Origin: QYQD01 sp040754095
GTDB taxonomy: Bacteria > Desulfobacterota > QYQD01
Assembly: GCA_040754095.1 (NCBI GenBank)
Contig: JBFMFO010000015.1
Coordinates: 4,026-68,025 of the forward strand
Length of the DNA stretch: 64,000 bases
Direction of reading: 5' to 3'
Positions 1 to 6,424 of the stretch are shown in pieces (within the stretch, counting starts at the first letter, position 1; each line of letters begins with the position of its first letter). The notes under the pieces were generated by a model, which worked only from the letters and a program-made list of their open reading frames with translations, searched no databases and was not told the DNA's origin. The position numbers and the translations under genes are program-made.

Positions 1-95
1 GAAAGATAATCGAGGACCACGGCGGGTCTATCGAAATAAAGAGTAAGGTAGGAGAGGGCACCACTTGCATCATTAACTTGTCGGCCACGTCCTGA
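1..95 (+). CDS. C-terminal end of a sensor histidine kinase (partial)
   Basis: The frame starting at base 3 is open to a TGA at 93-95 and gives 30 residues. They include EDHGGSIEIKSKVGEGTT, which is the end of a histidine-kinase HATPase_c domain (the last strand and the G-x-G-T turn after the G2 box). The rest of the gene lies upstream of the window. Such domains bind ATP and phosphorylate the kinase's own histidine. Nothing can be said about the sensor part. The gene is followed by about 350 bases of repeat and promoter sequence. Confidence 0.75.
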   Translation, partial: KIIEDHGGSIEIKSKVGEGTTCIINLSATS

Positions 96-120
96 TACCA
101 CAGCGCGGCATAGCCGCAAC

Positions 121-283
121 CAAATCCGAATATCGAAATACGAAATCCGAAACAAATCCGAAATCCAAATATCGAATGTTCGAAACGTCCATCAGCAACT
201 CCTTCGATTTTTTGTTTTGGTCATTGCTCTTATTTGGTCATTTGAGTTTGTTTCGAGTTTCGTGCTTCGGATTTCGAATTTTC
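121..283. repeat. IVS-like stem-loop element, copy A
   Basis: An A-rich left arm (121-165, built of repeated CGAAATCCGAAAC-type units) is followed by about 80 bases of spacer and a T-rich right arm (247-283) that is its approximate reverse complement. The same arms recur at 20243-20391, 30371-30521, 31866-32481 and, in shortened form, at 29261-29296 and 44970-45005. Only the copy at 31866 has a gene between its arms. This copy has none. Confidence 0.7.
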
Positions 284-380
284 CATCTGCGATTATATAC
301 GAATCTTTAGTATGTTATGACAACATTCTTGACAAAATTTCAAGAAATCTAACGTTAGTAGCATAGAGTGGGCTTTTACC

Positions 381-409
381 TTGACAGGGGAAATGTCAAT
401 TGATAGCAT
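381..409 (+). promoter_or_regulatory. Sigma-70-type promoter of the stress-protein gene
   Basis: A perfect -35 box TTGACA (381-386), a 17-base spacer and TAGCAT (404-409, 4 of 6 consensus) lie about 47 bases before the start codon at 456. The -35 box is also the left half of a dyad, TTGACA-N7-TGTCAA (381-399). A repressor or activator could bind there. This is inferred from sequence only. Confidence 0.45.
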
Positions 410-455
410 AATTATATGGTAGTTGTCTTAACATCCCAAGGTCATGGAGGCGGCT

Positions 456-905
456 ATGAAAGAAATTAAAAAGATTTTGTGTCCGGTTGATTTTTCAGAG
501 AGTTCAAAAAAAGTCATCCCTTACGCCGTTACCCTTGCTGCGAAGTTCAGCGCCAAACTATATCTTCTTTATGTGGTGAGGGGGTTGGGGCATTTTTCCG
601 GATTCTACATCCCACATGCCTCTATAGCTGACTTTGAGGCAGAGGTGTCCAAGGGCGCCGAGAAGAACATGCAAAACTTTGTGAAAGAGCACCTGGAAGG
701 TTTAAAAAATTTTGAAACTCGTGTATTGATTGGGGACATCAGCGGGGAGATAAACAAATTAGTCACGGCGGAAGGGATTGATTTGATAGTTATGGGCACC
801 CACGGACGGAAAGGGCTGGACAAGGCCATCTTTGGAAGCGTGGCCGAACAGGTTGTAAAATCCGCGCCCTGTCCGGTTATGACGGTGAATCCATACAAAG
901 TTTAA
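456..905 (+). CDS. Universal stress protein (UspA family)
   Basis: A 149-residue single-domain Usp, the usual length for the family. It begins KKILCPVDFSESS, the typical first strand and loop, and ends with the nucleotide-binding signature G-2x-G-9x-G-S (GTHGRKGLDKAIFGS), so it should be an ATP-binding type. Such cytoplasmic dimers help survival under stress or starvation. An in-frame ATG lies at 444, but GGAGG at 446-450 sits 5 bases before the ATG at 456, so the latter is chosen. It appears monocistronic behind its own promoter. Two other Usp genes lie in the window (36761-37702 and 60429-60881). Confidence 0.9.
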   Translation: MKEIKKILCPVDFSESSKKVIPYAVTLAAKFSAKLYLLYVVRGLGHFSGFYIPHASIADFEAEVSKGAEKNMQNFVKEHLEGLKNFETRVLIGDISGEINKLVTAEGIDLIVMGTHGRKGLDKAIFGSVAEQVVKSAPCPVMTVNPYKV

Positions 906-908
906 GAG

Positions 909-1020
909 TAACTACTCAGGTTGTCTGGTTCACGGTTCACGGTTGGCTACTTTGCGCTTTTCATATCAATCTTCATCGCTCTCTAACCTTGAACCGTGAA
1001 CCTTGGAACCTTGAACTCTT
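909..1020. repeat. Dispersed inverted repeat, TAACTACTCAG family
   Basis: Starts with TAACTACTCAGGTTGTC followed by doubled GGTTCACGG, and ends with the complementary run CCGTGAACCTTGGAACC. A second copy lies at 38781-38979, where it covers the 5' end of the DUF3343 gene. The two arms could fold into one long hairpin between the stress-protein gene and the convergent PilZ gene. Confidence 0.65.
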
Positions 1021-1024
1021 TGTA

Positions 1025-1375
1025 TCAGTTCTTCATGTCTCTGATAAAGTTATTTATTCGTTCCTTGTCATGGTTGTCTAAGTTTTCAAATTCTATTCCC
1101 ATCCCTGCTCGTGTATGTCCGGCGCCTTTCCCCTGGAGAGTGTTCGTGGACCAGACAACCACTCCATGTGTCTCAATGGGCTTATTATGGTCACCGGGCA
1201 GATAAAATTTTATCTCAACGACTGTCCCTACCGGGGCAGGCCTGTCGGTTTCGATAAAGATGCCCCCTTCATTCAGGTTTTGGCTGAGGTTGGTAAAAAT
1301 ATCCGTTGGAGTTGAGTAATAGATCTCAAGCCTGACCGCCTTCCTGGAAACTTGCCTTCTTTCTTTCCTGTTCAT
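1025..1375 (-). CDS. PilZ-domain protein
   Basis: A 116-residue single-domain protein. RKAVR near residue 11 fits the RxxxR c-di-GMP motif, and NLNEGGIF near residue 34 corresponds to the second motif (D/N)xSxxG with N in place of S. The remaining pattern (VVEIKFYLPG, HGVVVW, GMGIEF) is that of the stand-alone PilZ subfamily first described in Myxococcus (TIGR02266-like). It probably binds c-di-GMP and acts through a partner. The partner is unknown; a REC-HD-GYP protein, a possible c-di-GMP phosphodiesterase, is encoded 29 kb away. It is convergent with the stress-protein gene. Confidence 0.85.
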   Translation of the reverse strand: MNRKERRQVSRKAVRLEIYYSTPTDIFTNLSQNLNEGGIFIETDRPAPVGTVVEIKFYLPGDHNKPIETHGVVVWSTNTLQGKGAGHTRAGMGIEFENLDNHDKERINNFIRDMKN

Positions 1376-1403
1376 TTAACTCTATGCCCTCTTTCTGGTA
1401 TGA

Positions 1404-1507
1404 TAGGCAACGTCACTGGTCATTAGTCATTGGTCATTGGTTAAGTTTGGGAAATTGATCGCTTTTACCAGTGACAAATGACTACTGACTAATGACATTC
1501 ACTATAG
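1404..1507. repeat. 104-bp dispersed palindromic repeat, copy 1
   Basis: Runs from TAGGCAACGTCAC to CATTCACTATAG. A second 104-base copy with the same end points and about 89% identity lies at 62006-62109. The two halves (GTCATTAGTCATTGG and TGACTACTGACTAATGAC) are partly complementary, giving a hairpin. No gene is visible here. Confidence 0.8.
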
Positions 1508-1560
1508 ATATCTTATCGGGAATTAAAACCTTTTTCCAAAATTTTAGAAGAAAAGTAAGA

Positions 1561-1735
1561 TGTTACCGCAGAGACCGCTGAGATAACATCTTCTTAAAGG
1601 AATTTATAACTATTCAGCCACCAAGACACAAAGTCACCAAGACTAACATTATTCCTTCGTGTCTTGGCGCCTTGGTGGCAAAAGCTTTTCTTTGCGGACT
1701 CTGCGTGCTCAGCGGTGCAAAGGCTTTTTTACGAA
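1561..1735. repeat. Nested inverted repeat before recN
   Basis: An outer pair (CGCAGAGACCGCTGAG with CTCTGCGTGCTCAGCGGT) encloses an inner pair (CCACCAAGACACAAAG with CTTGGCGCCTTGGTGG). Pieces of the inner unit recur at 29231-29250, 30243-30288 and 41440-41470. No coding potential is seen. It could fold as a long hairpin in the leader of recN. Confidence 0.55.
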
Positions 1736-1800
1736 ATGATCAGCATTGCAATCTTGAATGAAATATGTATGATGGGGTAAAACTAAAGTACCTTTTATCT

Positions 1801-3480
1801 ATGTTGCTCGAACTTACCATACAGGATTTTGCCCTGATTGCTAACCTTAAGATTTCGTTTGGCCCGGGTCTGAACATCCTTTCCGGCGAGACCGGCGCAG
1901 GCAAGTCTATCATCATCCAGGCCATCCAGCTCGTTCTGGGTGGACGGGGAGGCCCACACCTGGTGCGTACCGGTAAGGAGGAGGCCAGGATAGAGGCTTA
2001 TTTTGATTATCCGGAAGACAGCCGGCCGGCTCAGAAGCTGACAGACATGGGCATAGACAAAGATGAGGCCTTGATTATCCGGCGGACTGTTTCCCGCAGC
2101 GGCAAAGGCCGGGTTTTTATTAACGGAACGGCCGCTACCCTGCAGATGGCAGCACAGCTTGCCACTGAACTGATTTCCATCGCCGGGCAGCATGAGTATC
2201 AAATCCTCTTGCGTCCCCAGAATCATCTGTTTCTTTTGGATGCCTTCGGGGGACTGGCATATCTTCGTCTGGGGGTACTGAAGGATTACCGAAAGTGGCA
2301 GGAACTTCGTGAACAGCGCCGACAACTGATTGAACAGCAACACGCTGCGGCTGTGCGTAAAGACCTTTTAACCTTTCAGTTGCAAGAGATAAGAAAGGCG
2401 AATTTACGGATTGGCGAAGAGGAAGAACTTATTCAGGAGAAGTCCTTGTTGGCTTCGGCGGAAAAACTGCGCGAGTGGGCCCAGCGTGCCTATGATTTGC
2501 TGTATGCCTCATCCGGTGCGGTGACAGAAAAGCTCAACGAGTCCAGGACACTGGGCCAGTCGCTGGCCGGGATCGATGGCTCCCTGACTCCGCTTGTGGA
2601 GTCTCTGGACGCCGCCTTTTTTCAGGTAGAGGATATAGCCTTACGGTTGAGAGATTATCTGCAGAAGATTGACAGCGACCCGGGGAGACTGGAGACCCTT
2701 GAAGATAGATTACAGGAGCTGTCCCGGCTTAAGAAGAAATACGACGGAGACATTCAGAAAATCCTGGCACTGAGTGCAGAGGTGGAACAGGAGCTGGTCG
2801 GCATAGAAGGACGGCAGGAGGAACTCGCCGGCCTTGAGGCATCCGTAGCCAGGGCCGAAGAAGAGGTTATCCGGCGGGCACTGGATTTGTCGGCCAAGCG
2901 TAAGGCCGCGGCTGTACAATTGGCAGAGGCGGTCTGCCGGGAGTTGGAATCGCTCCACATGCCCCGTACCAGGTTTATGGTTGATTTCAGTCCGCTTAAG
3001 GAAGAGGTAAGGGATATACTCTCAGAAAATGGTATCGATGAAGTCCAGTTTCTCATTGCCCCGAATATCGGCGAAGATTTAAAACCACTGGCGCAGATTG
3101 CCTCCGGAGGAGAGCTTTCCCGTATCACGCTGGCCCTGAAGAGCGTCCTGACAGAAAGGGATGGGGTAGAAACTACCATCTTTGACGAGGTTGACGCCGG
3201 TATAGGCGGAGCCGTGGCCGAGGTCCTGGGGCGCAAGCTGGGGGACCTGGCCGGACGCCATCAGGTTATCTGCATTACTCATCTGCCACAGATCGCCTGT
3301 TTCGCAGACAGGCACTACCGGGTAGATAAGTTGCACAAGGGAACCCGCACTGAGACCATAGTCAAAGAACTCTCAGGGGAGGAGCGCGTGGAAGAGATAG
3401 CGCGGATGTTGGGTGGTGTAGAGATTTCCGAAAAGACCAGGGCGCATGCCCGGGAAATGATAGAACGGCGAAGGAGATAG
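1801..3480 (+). CDS. recN: DNA repair protein RecN
   Basis: A cytoplasmic SMC-like ATPase of double-strand break repair, about 559 residues, normal for RecN. The Walker A motif GETGAGKS is at residues 29-36. A long coiled-coil region follows. The C-terminal half has the ABC signature ASGGELSR, Walker B with D-loop (TTIFDEVDAGIGG), and the His switch CITHLPQIA. The open frame reaches 1765, but RecN proteins normally begin MLxELxIxNFALI, matching the ATG at 1801. No strong ribosome-binding site is seen for either start. The stop at 3480 is 5 bases before the TTG start of the next gene, so the two are probably co-transcribed. Confidence 0.95.
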   Translation: MLLELTIQDFALIANLKISFGPGLNILSGETGAGKSIIIQAIQLVLGGRGGPHLVRTGKEEARIEAYFDYPEDSRPAQKLTDMGIDKDEALIIRRTVSRSGKGRVFINGTAATLQMAAQLATELISIAGQHEYQILLRPQNHLFLLDAFGGLAYLRLGVLKDYRKWQELREQRRQLIEQQHAAAVRKDLLTFQLQEIRKANLRIGEEEELIQEKSLLASAEKLREWAQRAYDLLYASSGAVTEKLNESRTLGQSLAGIDGSLTPLVESLDAAFFQVEDIALRLRDYLQKIDSDPGRLETLEDRLQELSRLKKKYDGDIQKILALSAEVEQELVGIEGRQEELAGLEASVARAEEEVIRRALDLSAKRKAAAVQLAEAVCRELESLHMPRTRFMVDFSPLKEEVRDILSENGIDEVQFLIAPNIGEDLKPLAQIASGGELSRITLALKSVLTERDGVETTIFDEVDAGIGGAVAEVLGRKLGDLAGRHQVICITHLPQIACFADRHYRVDKLHKGTRTETIVKELSGEERVEEIARMLGGVEISEKTRAHAREMIERRRR

Positions 3481-3485
3481 GGTTT

Positions 3486-4478
3486 TTGACCAAGGTAAAG
3501 GCCCTAGCCCTCTTTTCCGGCGGCCTGGATAGCATACTGGCCTGTAAGTTAATGGAACAGCAGGGGATAGAGATCGAGGCCTTACATTTTGTCTCTCCTT
3601 TCTTTGGCCGCAGGAAAGATCGGGAGTCATATCCTGAAGAGGTCTGGAGACGGTATGGAATAAGGCTTTCTGTAATAGATGTCGGGGAAAGTTTTATAGA
3701 GGTCTTAAAAAATCCACCTCACGGCTATGGGCGCTGTTTTAACCCCTGTGTGGACTGTAAGATCCTGCTGCTGACAAGGGCCAGGAGGGAACTGGCCTCG
3801 CGAGGAGCCTTGTTTCTGGTGAGCGGTGAGGTCCTGGGGCAGCGGCCCATGTCCCAACGCCGGGATACGCTCCGCATAGTAGAAAGGGATGCTGCTGTTA
3901 CGGGCCTGCTCTTGCGTCCGCTTAGCGCATTAAAGCTCCCGCCTACCCGGCCGGAAGAGGAGGGGGTGGTGGACCGCATCAGGCTCCTGGGCATAAGCGG
4001 CCGGGGGCGAAAAGAACAGATGGCCCTGGCTCGTGAGCTGGGCATCCATGACTACCCTGCACCGGCCGGCGGGTGTGTACTCACTGACCCGGCTTTATCC
4101 CGGCGGATTAAGAATCTTTTTGGGGGCCTGCCGGTGATTACGGAAAATGCCTGCCTTCTCATGCAGGTCGGACGACATTTTCTTCTCCCCGGGAAGAGTT
4201 GGCTGGTGGTAGGTAGAAATGAGGACGAGAATGAAAAGATTAAAGGCCTCTCTCAACCGGATGACCTGCTACTGAATATAAACGGTGGAGCAGGGCCGAC
4301 CGGTCTGGTACGCGGAGCCGCTCCCTTTTCCGATAGGTCTCTGGCTGCCGGTATTGTGGCCGGCTATAGCCGGCTAAGAGGAGAACCGGAGGTGCAGGTT
4401 TCCATCCGCGGGAATGGGTGCGAAACGCTAAAGGCAGTGCCTGCGTCATCTGATACGCTAAATGTATACCGACTATAG
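3486..4478 (+). CDS. PP-loop ATPase, ThiI/MnmA-like tRNA thiolation family
   Basis: 330 residues. The N-terminus has the PP-loop SGGLDS (about residues 11-16), used to adenylate a tRNA base before sulfur transfer. A CFNPCVDCK cluster near residue 84 gives three cysteines, and PAGGCVLTDP near residue 195 gives another. These could hold the thiol chemistry or a metal. The C-terminal third resembles the RNA-binding part found in deltaproteobacterial ThiI-like proteins. The start is TTG, 5 bases after the recN stop, with AAGGAG about 11 bases upstream. The modified tRNA position cannot be told from sequence. The 3' end overlaps the convergent gene by 6 bases. Confidence 0.75.
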   Translation: MTKVKALALFSGGLDSILACKLMEQQGIEIEALHFVSPFFGRRKDRESYPEEVWRRYGIRLSVIDVGESFIEVLKNPPHGYGRCFNPCVDCKILLLTRARRELASRGALFLVSGEVLGQRPMSQRRDTLRIVERDAAVTGLLLRPLSALKLPPTRPEEEGVVDRIRLLGISGRGRKEQMALARELGIHDYPAPAGGCVLTDPALSRRIKNLFGGLPVITENACLLMQVGRHFLLPGKSWLVVGRNEDENEKIKGLSQPDDLLLNINGGAGPTGLVRGAAPFSDRSLAAGIVAGYSRLRGEPEVQVSIRGNGCETLKAVPASSDTLNVYRL

Positions 4479-6107
4479 GGGCATATCCTCCCCAAAAGAG
4501 AGGTTTTGTCTGATCTCTGCGGGGATGACGGCAATTTTATAATAGGCGCCCTCTTTTTTAGTCCGGCCAACGAAGATGAGGCCATGCGACCGCAGAAGAC
4601 CCAGGTCGGAGGTCGGTTTTCTTTTATCCCAGAAGTACCCGTCTGTTTCTTCACTACCAAAGAGGTCGGTCAGTTTGTCATAAGGGTAAATCCCGCCGTG
4701 GGTATAAATCGTTTTTAACGCCTTTATCGCAGGCATAGATAGTGCAGCCAATTTCTCCACGATCTTATTTAACATTTGGGGACGTGAGAGATTCTCCGCA
4801 ATAATTTTAATATTCTTTTTTTTTGTGGTTTCCTGCGGGAGATCAAGATTTTCCTGGATGGCGGCTACCCACAGGGCCGGTATATTATTCAGCGCGGTGG
4901 TAAGCGAGGTGTGCGGGCTAACAGGTTTTTGCTCAATATTTTCACGCCAAACTTTCTCAATTTCCCAGGTGACGGTATCAACCACCTCTGTGGTAATGAC
5001 CTGGCGGTGATCCCAGTCAGGGTCACCGATTAGCTTTTCAACTGTTTTCCTGTGTATGTTGCCGGATAAGGTCTCTGCCTGTAGAATTTGCGTCATTTCT
5101 TCTATCTGTTCCAGTGTCCTGGTTAAAGCGGTTAGCTCTGCGTTTGCCCTTTTACCCTGCTCCAGAAAGTAAACAAGCCCTTGCAGCATAACACTTACTT
5201 CAGCCAGCCTTTGAGCCAGGGTGGTTGAGGTATTTTCCCCCGCCTTCTTAATGGCCAGGATAAAACGCAGGTTGTTGTCGATCACGGTCATTATTTTTTC
5301 TTTCAGCTTTTGCCTTGTAATATGATCTTCCTGGAGCAGAGGGTGCCCGTTGAATCCCAGGATATCTATAAGACGATTGAAATCATAGAGACCTATCGAC
5401 GACTTTTTAAAGGTAGCCAGGAGAGCAGCCAATCTATCCCGTTCTTTTTTGCGTTTGCTGCGGGCGCACTGGAGGGGTGTCAGCCCGTCCAGTGCCGGGA
5501 TTCTTTCATGAACCCAGTGCACCTCAAAGTAGCTTTTAAAGAATTCAGGCGGCAGATGAGGGGACAGGTGGTCGGGGAAGAGGGGTGAGGGGGGATTAGT
5601 TCCATTGTTCTTTGTCTGCCGCAGGCGGATGGGTGTTTCATAGGTGGTTATCCGGTAGCGTAGATTTGGCCCGGCAACTGTTGACAGAATTTTTTGTCCC
5701 ATAGCGGCGTATGTTTTGGTTGCACATTCCAGAATAAGTCTTTTGCGGCCCAGGGTTATAATCCCTAATAAGGTTTGACCGTCATCGCTTATCAGATGTG
5801 TCCTGTCCGGCCCTGACTGCCCGGGGGTCATGCCATAGGTCGTGCCATAGGCAGATTCGCTGGGGCGAACAGGTTCGTACGCCTCCGGCGCATCTTCGAC
5901 ATCCGCCAGAGGCGGACATCTTCGACCTGGGCGATCCGGGTTGTCCAGCCACAGGATGCTGGTTCCCCGCCCCTCCTTTTTTTCTAATATCTTGAAATCA
6001 GGCCGGGCCTTTAATGCCTCGAGGAGATTTTCCGAATCCAGGACGTCGAAGATAGCCTTGCAGATGAGAATTTGGTCCCGGTCCCCGCCGGTAGCTGTAA
6101 GCGGCAT
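4473..6107 (-). CDS. Unknown protein with a W-x-PALDGLTP-type C-terminal segment
   Basis: 544 residues, not recognised as a whole. Residues about 115-230 resemble the C-terminal module of SEC-C/zinc-chelation-type proteins, with the motif VHERIPALDGLTPLQCARS. After this come predicted helices and a final winged-helix-like part. No catalytic motif is visible. Two stretches look repeat-derived. Bases 5882-5940 (residues about 56-75) contain a GC-rich palindrome around CCGCCAGAGGCGG, and bases 5580-5632 (residues about 158-176) match a 50-base repeat also found at 44453-44503 and 51152-51210. Both are in frame. The start ATG has a GAGGAAGGCAAG ribosome-binding region upstream. Confidence 0.6.
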   Translation of the reverse strand: MPLTATGGDRDQILICKAIFDVLDSENLLEALKARPDFKILEKKEGRGTSILWLDNPDRPGRRCPPLADVEDAPEAYEPVRPSESAYGTTYGMTPGQSGPDRTHLISDDGQTLLGIITLGRKRLILECATKTYAAMGQKILSTVAGPNLRYRITTYETPIRLRQTKNNGTNPPSPLFPDHLSPHLPPEFFKSYFEVHWVHERIPALDGLTPLQCARSKRKKERDRLAALLATFKKSSIGLYDFNRLIDILGFNGHPLLQEDHITRQKLKEKIMTVIDNNLRFILAIKKAGENTSTTLAQRLAEVSVMLQGLVYFLEQGKRANAELTALTRTLEQIEEMTQILQAETLSGNIHRKTVEKLIGDPDWDHRQVITTEVVDTVTWEIEKVWRENIEQKPVSPHTSLTTALNNIPALWVAAIQENLDLPQETTKKKNIKIIAENLSRPQMLNKIVEKLAALSMPAIKALKTIYTHGGIYPYDKLTDLFGSEETDGYFWDKRKPTSDLGLLRSHGLIFVGRTKKEGAYYKIAVIPAEIRQNLSFGEDMPL

Positions 6108-6151
6108 ATCGTGTACTCTTGCCTTCCTCAGATTAATATTTTAAATTAGGT

Positions 6152-6312
6152 TAGTTTCCATCCGAAAACCCCGGTTTTCTGGATGGAGCGGTCAGCAGTC
6201 AGCTATCAGCGTTCAGCTTAAGATGTTGTTTGTCTTATTTTTTGCTGACGGCTGAAAGCTGATCGCTGAGAGCTTTCATTCGGAAACGGCAGTTTCCGGA
6301 TGAGCATTGTGT
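6152..6312. repeat. CATCCGGAAA / AGCTATCAGC composite repeat, copy 1
   Basis: Outer inverted arms (TTTCCATCCGAAAACCCCGG and its partner near 6285-6305) enclose an inner hairpin of CAGCTATCAGCGTTCAGC and GCTGAAAGCTGATCGCTG around TGTTTGTCTTATT. Related copies lie at 11865-12025, 16150-16312 and 22080-22277, the first two in the opposite orientation. The rest of the gap (6313-6424) holds no gene. Confidence 0.75.
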
Positions 6313-6424
6313 TAACTTATGCCGGATATGGACACATGGCAAGCATATTTTGTGCGGGGTTTTTAAATCTGCTTGTGGCCGGGGTAATCATCTGTCATAA
6401 TAAGACAAAAAACGGGCTGGATTG

